Source: an uncultured Pseudomonadota bacterium
GTDB taxonomy: Bacteria; Pseudomonadota; Gammaproteobacteria; Steroidobacterales; Steroidobacteraceae
Direction of reading: 5' to 3'
Assembly (NCBI GenBank): GCA_903868595.1
Contig: CAIPVV010000004.1
Span: forward strand, 88,102 to 152,101
Length of the DNA stretch: 64,000 nucleotides
Shown here: positions 7,627-16,624 of the stretch, one piece after another
How positions within the stretch are numbered: position 1 is the first letter of the stretch
Layout: each line of letters starts with the position of its first letter
The notes under the pieces: model-generated
What the model saw: the letters and a program-made list of their open reading frames with translations, nothing else
What the model was told of the DNA's origin: nothing
Database searches by the model: none
Translations under genes and position numbers: made by a program

Positions 7627-8523
7627 ATGAAGAAGAGCGCTCTGTTGTCATTGCTCGCCGCGACGCTGCTGCACGTGCCTGCGCAGGCCGCGCAGGCCGC
7701 CGCGGCGCTGGACTGCGATCGCCGCTGCCTGCTGCAGATCCTCACCACCTACACCGAGGCGCTCGTCGACAACGAGCCGGCCCAGGTGCCGCTCGCCCCG
7801 TCCTACCGCGCCACGGCCAATGGCATCGTGCAGCCGAAGCTGGGGCAGTCGGAGGTCTGGGGTGCGATCCGTCGCATACCGTATCGTCATGCGCTGGTGG
7901 ATCCGCAGACGGGCGCTGCCGTGTTCTACGGGGTGCTGACTAACGCGCCGACGCGCAACGCGGCGCGCTGGTGGTTCTACGCGCTGCGGCTGAAGGTGGA
8001 GAAGCGCCAGATCACGGAGATCGAGGAGGTTGCGTTCGACGGCACCCTGGGCGGTACGCCTGCGTCCTCGCTGCGCCTGCCGGAGCGCGTGTTTGATTCC
8101 GTACTGCCCCTCGGCGAGCGCTCGACACGCGAGCAGCTGTTTGCGATCGCGGACAGCTACTTCAGCGTCGTCTCGCACGAGGTGCCCTACCGTCAGGTGC
8201 CCTGGCATCCGGAATGCCAGCGCCTGGAACTGGGCGTCTTCACCGTCAACTCCGAACTCTCCAGCGGCAGCTGTGGCGGTGAGTTCAAGAACCCGGCTAC
8301 CCAGTGGAACGTGCGCAACCGCCGCTTCTATATCGCCGACGTGGAGCGTGGAGTGGTCTTTGCGATCGGCAACTTCATGACGCCGCCCGAGTACCCGAAC
8401 AACAACGGCTCCGTGGTATTCGAGGTCTTCAAGATCCAGGATGGTCTGATTCGCCATATCGAGGCCTTCTTCCGCGGTAACGGCCAGCTGCACTCCGGCT
8501 GGGGCGATGGCCCGGGCAGCTGA
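7627..8523 (+). CDS. Secreted protein, DUF8021-like, unknown function
   Basis: A 298-residue protein with a clear signal peptide (M-K-K-S-A-L-L-S-L-L-A-A, cleavage near A-Q-A-A-Q-A at about residues 18-24). The mature part begins with D-C-D-R-R-C-L-L, a cysteine pair, followed by two similar NTF2-like halves: one around residues 30-130 and one around 170-295 ending in H-I-E-A-F-F. This arrangement resembles secreted DUF8021 proteins often found near catabolic genes of proteobacteria and fungi. The in-frame upstream extension is rejected because it would bury the signal peptide. No catalytic residues can be assigned. Confidence 0.7.
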   Translation: MKKSALLSLLAATLLHVPAQAAQAAAALDCDRRCLLQILTTYTEALVDNEPAQVPLAPSYRATANGIVQPKLGQSEVWGAIRRIPYRHALVDPQTGAAVFYGVLTNAPTRNAARWWFYALRLKVEKRQITEIEEVAFDGTLGGTPASSLRLPERVFDSVLPLGERSTREQLFAIADSYFSVVSHEVPYRQVPWHPECQRLELGVFTVNSELSSGSCGGEFKNPATQWNVRNRRFYIADVERGVVFAIGNFMTPPEYPNNNGSVVFEVFKIQDGLIRHIEAFFRGNGQLHSGWGDGPGS

Positions 8524-8844
8524 GGCGCTGACGCTAAGCAGTCCTGCGCAGGCCCGGGCGCGCGTTGGTGAGGGGCGCCTGAACGACGGGGTCGTGGACC
8601 GGACCTCCCGCAGCGGCGCGAAGCAGTTCCTGGTCTTCCACATCCAGGGCTACGCGCCGGTCAGCTTGTCGCTGGGCATGCGGGAGCCGGGCGGTTCGGC
8701 CAATTACTTCCAGCGGATCAGGCAGCGCCGGCCGGGGGGGGGCGGCGGCAACGGCTGGGCGACCTCGCCGCGCATTTCCAGTACACCTACAAGGCCTGCG
8801 ACAGGCCCCACTGCACCACGCCACAGTCAGAATGCAGCGCGGGC
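8524..8844. other. Gap with a G9 tract and possible decayed coding sequence
   Basis: No intact gene is seen in this 321-base stretch between convergent genes. The + strand is open in one frame before the run of nine G residues at 8734-8742, and protein-like in another frame after it (F-Q-Y-T-Y-K-A-C-D-R-P-H-C). This would fit an old gene broken at the homopolymer, but I cannot name it and it may be chance. Confidence 0.3.
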
Positions 8845-9666
8845 CTACTGCCAGCTGAGCGGGTTCAGTCCGTAGAAGCGGCTGAGCTCGGCGTACAGGG
8901 CCGGGTGCTCGTGGGCCAGCTGCGTGGCCTGCTCGAAGAAGGCCTCCGACGCGACGGCGAAGAACTCGGCAGGCTCGGTGGCGCCATAGTGGTTCAAGAG
9001 CGTGGGCTCCCCCCGTGCGGCCTGCGCCTGCAGGCGCTGGAACTCGCTTCCCAGGACCGTCGACCAGCGCTCGTAATCGGCGCGCGAGCGCAGCAGCGGT
9101 GCGCCGTTGGCGTGCCCGAACTCCTGGTCCAGCTGGTGCGCGAACTCGTGGATCACGACATTGCGGCCGTCCGTGGGGTTCGCCGCCCCCTCCTGGGCGT
9201 CATGCCAGGAGAGGATGACCTGCCCCTGCGACCAGGATTCCCCGGCCAGCACCTGCCGCTCCTCGTGGTGCAGGCCAATGGCGTTGGACTGCTGCCGCTC
9301 GACGACGAAGGCCTGCGGGTAGACGAGGATCTGGCTCATGCCCGGGAAATAGTCGGCATTGCGGTTCAGCTGCAGCAGACAGGCCTGCGCGGCGATGCTG
9401 ACGCGCATCTCCTCGGTGACGACGAGGCCCCCGCAGCCCACGAAGCGTTTTTCGGCCAGGAACACCTGCAGGTGCGCCTTGAGCTGCAGCTGCAGGTCGG
9501 CCGGCATTTGCCGGAAATACGGCACGCGCCGGCGCAGGATCTCCCGCCAGGCCTCTGGGAAGGGCCGGCGGCGCAGCCGCGCGCGGCGCCAGCGGGTGAT
9601 CCAGGGCGCCGCGGCCAGCCACAGCGCCACGGCGCCGATCAGCGACAGGGCGATCAGCAGCGGCAT
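8845..9666 (-). CDS. mtfA: MtfA-type zinc-dependent peptidase (M90)
   Basis: A 273-residue protein with an N-terminal membrane helix (residues 3-21) and the zinc motif H-E-F-A-H at 173-177, continuing Q-L-D as in E. coli MtfA. A downstream glutamate in A-E-F-F-A-V-A-S-E-A-F-F-E provides the third ligand. MtfA is an aminopeptidase that in enterobacteria is inactivated by and interacts with the Mlc repressor of glucose uptake. Whether a Mlc partner exists in this organism cannot be seen. E. coli MtfA lacks the membrane anchor, so the N-terminal helix and following basic patch (R-W-R-R-A-R-L-R-R-R) suggest this version is tethered to the inner membrane. Confidence 0.88.
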   Translation of the reverse strand: MPLLIALSLIGAVALWLAAAPWITRWRRARLRRRPFPEAWREILRRRVPYFRQMPADLQLQLKAHLQVFLAEKRFVGCGGLVVTEEMRVSIAAQACLLQLNRNADYFPGMSQILVYPQAFVVERQQSNAIGLHHEERQVLAGESWSQGQVILSWHDAQEGAANPTDGRNVVIHEFAHQLDQEFGHANGAPLLRSRADYERWSTVLGSEFQRLQAQAARGEPTLLNHYGATEPAEFFAVASEAFFEQATQLAHEHPALYAELSRFYGLNPLSWQ

Positions 9667-9738
9667 GGACGCTCGGGGAGGGACTGGGACATGAAAAGAC
9701 TAGCTGGGCACGGGCCTTGTGCATTTCAATAGCAGCCC

Positions 9739-10422
9739 ATGAAAACCCTGCTTACCGATACCGAAGACGCCGTCATCCTGTCGCCCGAGGGCGCTCCCGC
9801 CACCGCGGCCGTGATCTGGCTGCACGGCCTGGGGGCCGACGGCCATGATTTCGTCCCGCTGATTCCGGAGCTGCACCTGCCGCCGGCGGCGGCCATCCGC
9901 TTCGTCTTTCCCCATGCCGCCGTGCGCCCGGTCACCGTCAACGCCGGGTACTCGATGCGTGCCTGGTACGACATCAAGTCCCTCACCCCGAGCGGGCGGG
10001 ACGATGAGACCGGCATCCGGGAGTCGGCACAGCGGCTGGAGGCCTACATCACGCGGGAGCGCGTGCAGGGCATCAAGTCCGAGCGGATCGTGCTGGCCGG
10101 GTTCTCGCAGGGCGGCGCGATGGCCCTGTTCACGGGGTTGCGCTACGATGAGCGACTGGGCGGAATCCTCGCGCTCTCCACCTACCTGCCGATGCGCGGG
10201 CTACTGGCCGCCGAGGCCTCGCCGGCCAACCGGCGCGTGCCGATCCTGATGTGCCACGGCCAGCGCGACCCCGTCGTCACGAGGGCCTTCGGGCTGGAGT
10301 CGCGCGATGCGATGGAGGCGGCCGGCTACGCCGTGGACTGGCGCGAGTACCCGATGGAGCACTCCCTGTGCCCGCCGGAAGTGGCGGACATCGCAGCCTG
10401 GCTGAGGGCCAGGCTGCCTTAG
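9739..10422 (+). CDS. Carboxylesterase / acyl-protein thioesterase-like alpha/beta hydrolase
   Basis: A 227-residue protein of the phospholipase/carboxylesterase family. The oxyanion region is W-L-H-G-L-G-A-D-G (28-36). The nucleophile elbow is G-F-S-Q-G-G with Ser123, the acid is Asp177 in G-Q-R-D-P-V-V, and the histidine is His208 in M-E-H-S-L, giving a complete triad in the expected order. Family members hydrolyse short-chain esters, lysophospholipids or thioesters. No signal peptide is present, so it is cytoplasmic. Its stop lies one base from that of the convergent dcp gene. Confidence 0.88.
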   Translation: MKTLLTDTEDAVILSPEGAPATAAVIWLHGLGADGHDFVPLIPELHLPPAAAIRFVFPHAAVRPVTVNAGYSMRAWYDIKSLTPSGRDDETGIRESAQRLEAYITRERVQGIKSERIVLAGFSQGGAMALFTGLRYDERLGGILALSTYLPMRGLLAAEASPANRRVPILMCHGQRDPVVTRAFGLESRDAMEAAGYAVDWREYPMEHSLCPPEVADIAAWLRARLP

Positions 10423-10423
10423 C

Positions 10424-12487
10424 CTAGGCTTCGCCCGACGCGGCGAAGCCGCGGTTGCGCAGCAGGGCGTCGATCCGCGGCTGCCGCCCGCGGAACGCCT
10501 GGTAGCTCTCTGCGGGTTCGCGGCTGTTGCCGCGTTCCAGTACTTCGGTGCGCAGCCGCACCGCGACGTCCGCATGGAAGACGTCGCCGGCCTCCTTGAA
10601 GGCCTCGAAGCCATCGTGGTCCAGCACCTGGGACCACAGGTAGGCGTAGTAGCTGGCCGAGTACCCATCACTGCCGAAGATGTGCGCGAACTGCGTGGGG
10701 CGGTGGCGCATGACGATCTCCGGCGGCATGCCGAGCCGTGCGAGGGAGGCCGGCTCGAAGCTGCGGATATCGATCGCACCGTCGCGGCTGAGGTGCAGGT
10801 CCATGTCCACCCAGGCGGAGGCCAGGAACTCCAGCGTCGCGAAGCCCTGGTTGAACCGGCGGGCGCGCAGCACGCGCTCCATGAGCGCCTGCGGCATGGG
10901 CTCATCCGTGCCCGCGTGCCGCGCGAAGCGCTCCAGCACCTCCGGGCGCGTCGCCCAGTGCTCGTAGAGCTGCGAGGGGAACTCGACGAAATCCCGCGAC
11001 ACGCTGGTGCCGGCCACCAGCGGATAAGCAGTGCGGCTGAGCAGGCCGTGCAGCGCATGGCCGAACTCATGGAACAGCGTGATCACATCGTCCAGCCCCA
11101 GCAGCGCCGTGGCGCCGGCGGCAGGCTTGGAGAAGTTGCAGACGTTCACCACGATCGGCTCCGCGCGCCCGTCGAAGTGCTCGGCGGTACGGAACTCGTT
11201 CATCCAGGCCCCGGAGCTCTTGCCGGGGCGGGCGAAGGGATCGAAATAGAAGAGGCCGATGCGCGTGCCATCGGGATGTTTCACGGTGAAGACCGTGACG
11301 TCGGGGTGGTACACCGGCACGCTCGTGCAGGGCTGGAACGTAAGGCCGAACAGCTTGCCGGCGACCCAGAACGCGGCGGCCTGCATGTTCGGCAGGCTGA
11401 GGTAGGGTTTTACCTCCGACTCATCGATGTCGTAGCGGGCCTTGCGGGTCTTCTCCGCATAGTAGCGCCAGTCCCAGGGCGCGAGGCTAAACGTCCCGCC
11501 GCTCGCGTGGATCAGCGCCTGGAAGTCGCGGCGGTCCGCATCGGCGGCCTGCACGGCCGGCTCCCACATCGCCCGGATCAGCTCCAGGCCCGCCTGCGGC
11601 GTACCCGCCATGCTGTCGGCGAGCTGGTAGTCGGCATGCGTGGCATAGCCCAGCAGGCGGGCGCGCTCGGCGCGAAGCTGCAGGATGGCCGTGATCAGTT
11701 GCTTGTTGTCGTGGCGGTCGCCGTTGTCGCAGCGCCCGACCCACATCCTCCAGGCCCGCTCGCGCAGGTCGCGCCGCTCGGCGCTGGCCAGAAACGGCTC
11801 CATCGCCGAGCGGGTGTTGGCGATCACCCACCGGTCGGTCAGGCCGCGGCGCGCGGCCTCCGCCGCTGCGCCCTCCACCAGCGTCGCCGGCAGGCCCGCC
11901 AGGTCCGCGGCAGTCTCCAGCACGAGGCAGTGGTTCTCCTCGTCGGCCAGCAGGTTCTGGGTGAAGTCGGTGTAGTGCGTGGCCAGCTGCTGGTTGATCT
12001 GGGTGAGGCGCAGCTTCTCGGGCGTGCCCAGCTGGGCGCCACGCCGGATGAACTGGATGTGGTATCGCTCGACGACGCGCCGCTGCTCGGCCGTGAGGTC
12101 GGCGGTGGCAGTGGATGCGAAGACGGCCGCGATCCGCTCGTAGAGCCCGGGCTGCAGCCAGACCGCATCGCTGTGGGAAGCAAAGCGCGGCGCCAGGCGG
12201 CGCTCCACGTCCTGCATGGCCTTGTCCGCCATCGTGCCGCTGAGAGCGCTGTACACGCCGGTCACGCGCGCCAGGCGCCGCCCGGAGCGCTCCAGCGCCG
12301 CGATCGTATTGTGGAAATCCGGCGCCGCGGACTGCGTGGCGACCCGGCGGACTTCCTCCAGGTGCTCGGCGAAGGCGATATCGAAGGCGGGCTCGAAATC
12401 CGCGGTGAGCACCGCGTCGAACGGCGGTGCCTGCAGCGACCCTGGCCAGGGCTGGAGCAGGGCCGGGGGGGCAATGGATTGGCGCAT
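10424..12487 (-). CDS. dcp: Peptidyl-dipeptidase Dcp (M3 metallopeptidase)
   Basis: A 687-residue zinc peptidase that removes C-terminal dipeptides from oligopeptides. The motif L-F-H-E-F-G-H-A-L-H-G-L-L carries the HExxH zinc site, followed by R-D-F-V-E-F-P-S-Q, which holds the third ligand. This block matches Dcp (D-F-V-E-F-P-S-Q and E-H-W-A-T) more closely than oligopeptidase A. Length fits the family (about 680). There is no signal peptide, so it is cytoplasmic. It lies downstream of the MFS gene on the same strand with a 36-base gap and may be cotranscribed. Confidence 0.92.
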   Translation of the reverse strand: MRQSIAPPALLQPWPGSLQAPPFDAVLTADFEPAFDIAFAEHLEEVRRVATQSAAPDFHNTIAALERSGRRLARVTGVYSALSGTMADKAMQDVERRLAPRFASHSDAVWLQPGLYERIAAVFASTATADLTAEQRRVVERYHIQFIRRGAQLGTPEKLRLTQINQQLATHYTDFTQNLLADEENHCLVLETAADLAGLPATLVEGAAAEAARRGLTDRWVIANTRSAMEPFLASAERRDLRERAWRMWVGRCDNGDRHDNKQLITAILQLRAERARLLGYATHADYQLADSMAGTPQAGLELIRAMWEPAVQAADADRRDFQALIHASGGTFSLAPWDWRYYAEKTRKARYDIDESEVKPYLSLPNMQAAAFWVAGKLFGLTFQPCTSVPVYHPDVTVFTVKHPDGTRIGLFYFDPFARPGKSSGAWMNEFRTAEHFDGRAEPIVVNVCNFSKPAAGATALLGLDDVITLFHEFGHALHGLLSRTAYPLVAGTSVSRDFVEFPSQLYEHWATRPEVLERFARHAGTDEPMPQALMERVLRARRFNQGFATLEFLASAWVDMDLHLSRDGAIDIRSFEPASLARLGMPPEIVMRHRPTQFAHIFGSDGYSASYYAYLWSQVLDHDGFEAFKEAGDVFHADVAVRLRTEVLERGNSREPAESYQAFRGRQPRIDALLRNRGFAASGEA

Positions 12488-12523
12488 CTTCGGGTAGTAC
12501 TACAGCCTGAAACGGCTGGGATT

Positions 12524-13774
12524 CTACGCTTTGTCGGTTCGCATCTTCTGCAAAACGGCGGGCGCCGTTTCCTGGAGGAACAGCGCCAGGATGCCGCCCA
12601 GCAGGGCGCAGCCAGCGGCGATGTAGATCGGGGCCCGGAGGCTGGTCATGTCCGCGATCCGGCCCGCCACCCACGGGGCGATGAAGCCGCCCGAGAGCTC
12701 GCCGATGCACACCACCAGGCCCATCGAGGTCGCCGCGCGCCCGTAGCCTAGGGTCTCGGCCGGCACGACGCCCATAAACAGTGCAAACCCGCCGGCGCCC
12801 ATCCAGCCCACGAACATGATGACCGCCAGGCCCAGCAGCGGCCCCTGGTAGAGCATCGCGCCCAGCGGGCACAGCATGCTGATCAGGCACACCACGACCA
12901 GGACCGGGCGGCGCCCGATGCGGTCGGAGATCCACGGGGCCACGAAGGCGAAGGTCGCTGCGCTGAAGCCCAGGGCGCTCATCACCCCGCCCATGTCCTG
13001 CGGGGAGTAGCCACGCATCGTGGTCAGGTACAGCGGCAGGAAGCCCTGCGTGATCAGCATCCAGGCGACCATCGCGAAGCAGATGCCGCAGCACAGGGCG
13101 ATATTGCGGACCTGCAGCATGGCCCACAGGCCCGGGCCGCTGGCCGCATCGCTACCGACGTTGGGATCGGCCGCCTGCTGCGCGGCGGCAGCGGGGGGCT
13201 CGCGAATCCAAAGCCAGATCATCAGCGCGCACAGCAGCCCCGGCGCGCCGGCAAGGAAGAACGCGGTGCGCCAGTCGTAGTGGCTCGCGATCGCTACCAG
13301 GACCACCGGCGCGACCGCCGAGCCCAGCAGCGCGCTGAAGACGGTCTGCAGGATGCCGGCATTCACGCCGCGGCGATTGGGTGAGGATTCAACGACCATC
13401 ATCGCCAGGCAGATCGGCAGGAATGGCCCCTCCGCGATGCCCATGATCACACGGGCCACCAGCAGGACCAGGAAGGAGTGCGCCAGGCCCGAGAGGATCG
13501 AGCAGGCTGAGAAAATCAGCACGATCGTAATCAGGAACGGTTTGCGTTTGCCGCTGCGATCCGACCAGGAGCCCAGGATGTAGGCTGACAGCGCCCACGT
13601 CAGCGCCAGGCCCGCGCCCAGCAGGCCCACCTGCTCATAGGTCAGCGCCAGATCCTTGACCAGGAAGGGCGTGAGGAACGCTACCGCGTTGCGGTCGAAG
13701 AAGGCCAGACCGAAGGTCAGGCCCAGCAAAAGCATCAGCCCGTTCTCGTAGCTCAACCACTTGCGCTGTGTCAC
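12524..13774 (-). CDS. MFS transporter
   Basis: A 416-residue major facilitator with twelve hydrophobic segments and a central cytoplasmic loop (about residues 190-215). The motif between helices 2 and 3 is G-S-W-S-D-R-S-G-K-R-K, a standard MFS loop. A second copy lies in the C-terminal half as P-W-I-S-D-R-I-G-R-R. The general look is of the ACS/sugar-acid type. The substrate is not predictable. It is transcribed away from the catabolic block that begins with the FAD oxidoreductase, and the two share a 126-base divergent region, so it may serve that pathway. Confidence 0.85.
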   Translation of the reverse strand: MTQRKWLSYENGLMLLLGLTFGLAFFDRNAVAFLTPFLVKDLALTYEQVGLLGAGLALTWALSAYILGSWSDRSGKRKPFLITIVLIFSACSILSGLAHSFLVLLVARVIMGIAEGPFLPICLAMMVVESSPNRRGVNAGILQTVFSALLGSAVAPVVLVAIASHYDWRTAFFLAGAPGLLCALMIWLWIREPPAAAAQQAADPNVGSDAASGPGLWAMLQVRNIALCCGICFAMVAWMLITQGFLPLYLTTMRGYSPQDMGGVMSALGFSAATFAFVAPWISDRIGRRPVLVVVCLISMLCPLGAMLYQGPLLGLAVIMFVGWMGAGGFALFMGVVPAETLGYGRAATSMGLVVCIGELSGGFIAPWVAGRIADMTSLRAPIYIAAGCALLGGILALFLQETAPAVLQKMRTDKA

Positions 13775-13834
13775 CGGGAGTCCCCACCGAGGCGCCTACT
13801 ATGCGGCAGGCTGTTGCGGCAATAGTCAGGGAAT

Positions 13835-13862
13835 TTGGTACAGTCCGTCCACTAAATATTTT
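13835..13862 (+). promoter_or_regulatory. Candidate sigma-70 promoter for the catabolic block
   Basis: TTGGTA and TATTTT are separated by 16 bases in the divergent region, 39 bases before the GTG of the FAD oxidoreductase gene. Both hexamers are imperfect, and the surrounding A/T-rich patch is unusual for this GC-rich DNA. The assignment is by eye only. Confidence 0.3.
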
Positions 13863-13900
13863 GATCCGTCGTCCGGGCGGGTCGAGCATCCGGGGGATCT

Positions 13901-15451
13901 GTGTCCAGTAGCGATATTGTGGTGATCGGGTCGGGCCACAACGGCCTCGTCGCGGGGGCCTACCTGGCCGCGGCCGGCAAGAAAGTCACCGTTTTGGAGC
14001 GCAACGCCTGGCATGGCGGCGGCGTGGTTACGCGGGAGCTGACGGTGCCGGGTTTCCGCCACGACCAGCACTCGATGGCGCACATCTTCATCCAGGGCAA
14101 CCCGCTGCTGGCCAATGACGAGCTGGGCCTGAAGTCCAAGTATGGGCTGCGATATGTCTTCCCGGAACTGCCGATGATGTCGGTGTTCGAGGACGGCTCG
14201 ACCCTGGGCCTGTACCGCGACCGCGAGCGCACCTGTGCGGAGATCGCCAAGTTCTCTGCGCGCGACGCCGACAGCTACCGCCGGCTGGCCGACCAGGCGG
14301 CGGCCTGGCTGCCGATGATCGCCGCCACGCTCTACAGCGCACCGATGCCGCAGGGCGCCTCCTTCGCGCTCATGGACCAAAGCCGCGAGGGCCGGGAGCT
14401 CTGGAAGGTCACCCAGCAGAGCACCCACGACCTGCTTTGCCAGTATTTCGAGCACGACAAGGTGCGCATGCACTTTGCTCGCATCGCCGGGGAGAACCTG
14501 GTTTCGCCGGACGAGAAGTCCACCGCCATCGGCACCTTCGTGTTCGTCGGCTTCCTGGAAGCCTACGGCTTCGGCGTGCCGGTCGGCGGCAGCGGCGAGC
14601 TCACCCGCTCGCTCATCGACTACATCCGCGACCATGGTGGCCAGGTACTGGACAGCGTGGACGTGGAGCGCGTCATCGTCCGCAACGGGCGCGCCTGTGG
14701 CGCGCTGGCGAAGGATGGCCGCGAGTTCCTGGCCAAGGACGCCGTGATCGGCGCGATCCATCCGCACCACCTGCGCCGCATGGTCGCGGGCGTGGATCCG
14801 CTCGTCCTGAAGGACGCGGAGGCCACGGAGATGTCGCCGGCGGCCTGCATCACGGTGCACGCGGCGATGCAGCGGCCCCTGCGCTTCAAGGCTGGCGATC
14901 ACGTGAAGGCCGTCATGATCGAACTGCTGCCCAACCGCTACGAGACGCTGCGCCGCTCCTTCGACGACCTGCGCTATGGCGGCTTCTCCGCCTACCCGCT
15001 GGTGGGCCTGGGCTCGCTCACGATGTTCGATCCCTCGCGCGTGCCGGCCGGCAAGGCGACGATGCACGCCTGGGACTACGTGAATTACGAACGGCCGGAT
15101 GGCAAGGGCTGGCAGGACACGAAGCAGGCCTACGCCGAACGCATGATCGCGCACATGTCCGGCTTCATCGACGGGCTGCCGGAGGACATCATCGCTTACC
15201 ACTGCGACAGCCCGGAGGACATGGAGCGCACCTCGCCCAGCTTCCTGCGCGGCGACTTGCACGGCATTGCGACCACGACCTACCAGTCCGGCGCGCACCG
15301 GCCGACGCCGGACCTGGGCCAGATGGGCGTGCCCGGCGTAGACCGGCTGTACCTCGTGGGTCCGTTCCAGCATCCCGGTGGCGGTGTGTTCGGCGCCGGC
15401 CGCGCGGCCGCACTGCGCGCGTTCGATGACCTGGGACTGTCGTTCCCTTGA
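13901..15451 (+). CDS. NAD(P)/FAD-dependent oxidoreductase, phytoene dehydrogenase-like
   Basis: A 516-residue flavoprotein whose N-terminus carries the dinucleotide fold G-S-G-H-N-G-L-V-A-G (residues 9-18) and L-E-R-N. The C-terminus carries the matching FAD motif with G-A-G-R-A-A-A-L-R-A. This is the CrtI/phytoene desaturase-related group (COG1233), which includes many uncharacterised desaturases. The GTG start is supported by a GGGGG upstream and by the position of the Rossmann strand. It is the first gene of a long co-directional block. Its stop TGA overlaps the TTG start of the next small gene. The actual substrate is unknown. Confidence 0.85.
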   Translation: MSSSDIVVIGSGHNGLVAGAYLAAAGKKVTVLERNAWHGGGVVTRELTVPGFRHDQHSMAHIFIQGNPLLANDELGLKSKYGLRYVFPELPMMSVFEDGSTLGLYRDRERTCAEIAKFSARDADSYRRLADQAAAWLPMIAATLYSAPMPQGASFALMDQSREGRELWKVTQQSTHDLLCQYFEHDKVRMHFARIAGENLVSPDEKSTAIGTFVFVGFLEAYGFGVPVGGSGELTRSLIDYIRDHGGQVLDSVDVERVIVRNGRACGALAKDGREFLAKDAVIGAIHPHHLRRMVAGVDPLVLKDAEATEMSPAACITVHAAMQRPLRFKAGDHVKAVMIELLPNRYETLRRSFDDLRYGGFSAYPLVGLGSLTMFDPSRVPAGKATMHAWDYVNYERPDGKGWQDTKQAYAERMIAHMSGFIDGLPEDIIAYHCDSPEDMERTSPSFLRGDLHGIATTTYQSGAHRPTPDLGQMGVPGVDRLYLVGPFQHPGGGVFGAGRAAALRAFDDLGLSFP

Positions 15452-15669
15452 AACTGTACGGCGCCGACAACAAGGAGCTCATGGTCGTCACGGCCATCGA
15501 GCGGCAGGGCAATGAGCTGGTTCTGAAGGGCAAGATCTTCGGAACCATGCCGATGACCGCCAAGATTCGTCCCGAGGAAGTTCGCCAGGTGTTCGGCCTC
15601 ATGAAGCCTCGGGTATTGCTGTTTGCCCTGTCGCTGCTGTTCCGGCGCGCCATACCGGCGAAGCGCTAA
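15448..15669 (+). CDS. Small conserved-looking protein of 73 residues, unknown function
   Basis: Starts with TTG in a TTGA overlap with the oxidoreductase stop. It reads as a small beta-rich domain (residues 1-45, including K-G-K-I-F-G-T-M-P-M) followed by a hydrophobic basic C-terminal segment (V-L-L-F-A-L-S-L-L-F-R-R) that could be a short membrane-associated helix. I do not recognise a named family. Tight coupling to the flavoprotein makes a real gene likely. It may be an accessory subunit, but nothing in the sequence shows a specific role. Confidence 0.6.
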   Translation: MKLYGADNKELMVVTAIERQGNELVLKGKIFGTMPMTAKIRPEEVRQVFGLMKPRVLLFALSLLFRRAIPAKR

Positions 15670-15692
15670 AAAGGTTGGAGATAACGCAAGCC

Positions 15693-16613
15693 ATGTCAGG
15701 CTCAGATCAACTTTCCGTCGGCTTCATTGGCGTCGGTCGCATGGGCGGACCGATGGCCACGCGCCTCATCGCCGCGGGCTACTCGCTGGTGGTGTTCGAC
15801 ACGCAGGAGGCGGCGCTGGCCCCGCTTCTGGCCCAGGGCGCGCAGCGCGCCACCTCCCCGGCGGATGTCGCGGACCGGGCCGAGATCGTGATGGCCAGCC
15901 TGCCGACCCCCAAGATCGTGACCGAGGCCATCCTGGGCGCCACGGGCGCGGTCCAGGGGTCGCGCATGCAGGTGTTCGTGGACCTCTCCACCTCCGGCCC
16001 CGGCGCGACCATTGCGCTCTCCAAGGCGCTGCTCGCGCGCGGCGTTGCAAGCCTGGATGCGCCGGTCAGCGGCGGCGTCACCGGTGCCCGCAACGGCAAA
16101 CTCTCGCTGATGGTGTCGGGCCCGCGCGATGCGTACGACCGCGTGGAGCCCCTCATCAAGCACCTCGGGCGCCTCTTCTACCTGGGCGACCAGCCCGGCC
16201 TGGGCCAGACGCTCAAGCTCGCCAACAATCTGATGTCGGCCGCGGCGATCGCCATCACCGCCGAGGCGATGACCATGGGCGTCAAGGCGGGGATCGACCC
16301 CACGGTCATGCTGGAGGTGCTGAACGCCTCCAGTGGCCGCAACACGGCCACCGAGGACAAGTATCCGCGCTGCGTGGTGACGCGCCGCTTCGACTTCGGC
16401 TTCAGCACGGGCCTCTCCTTCAAGGACGTGCGGCTGTGCGTGGAGGAGGCGGAGGCGCTGGGCGTGCCGATGGTGGTGGGCTCCGCGGTGCGGCAGATGC
16501 TGTCCATTACGCAGAACCAGTTCGGCGCCGACTCGGACTGCACCTGCATCGCCAAGACGGTGGAGCAATGGGCAGGCTGCGAGATTGGCGGCCAGAATTC
16601 AAACGACAAGTAG
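15693..16613 (+). CDS. NAD(P)-dependent beta-hydroxyacid dehydrogenase (3-hydroxyisobutyrate dehydrogenase-like)
   Basis: A 306-residue enzyme of the 6-phosphogluconate/beta-hydroxyacid dehydrogenase family. The N-terminal Rossmann loop is G-F-I-G-V-G-R-M-G-G, and the substrate loop D-A-P-V-S-G-G-V-T-G-A follows at about residue 125. The catalytic lysine lies in the K-L-A-N-N segment of G-Q-T-L-K-L-A-N-N. The ATG is preceded by GGAG at 12 bases. An in-frame TTG 18 bases upstream is the alternative start. Members oxidise 3-hydroxyisobutyrate, tartronate semialdehyde or similar compounds. The partner genes do not fix the substrate here. Confidence 0.88.
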   Translation: MSGSDQLSVGFIGVGRMGGPMATRLIAAGYSLVVFDTQEAALAPLLAQGAQRATSPADVADRAEIVMASLPTPKIVTEAILGATGAVQGSRMQVFVDLSTSGPGATIALSKALLARGVASLDAPVSGGVTGARNGKLSLMVSGPRDAYDRVEPLIKHLGRLFYLGDQPGLGQTLKLANNLMSAAAIAITAEAMTMGVKAGIDPTVMLEVLNASSGRNTATEDKYPRCVVTRRFDFGFSTGLSFKDVRLCVEEAEALGVPMVVGSAVRQMLSITQNQFGADSDCTCIAKTVEQWAGCEIGGQNSNDK

Positions 16614-16624
16614 GTCACGAGATC

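Noticed and set aside
10574..12751. Long + strand open frame across dcp and the MFS gene
   Set aside because: Antisense shadow of two well-supported genes. It carries no motifs and crosses their boundary.
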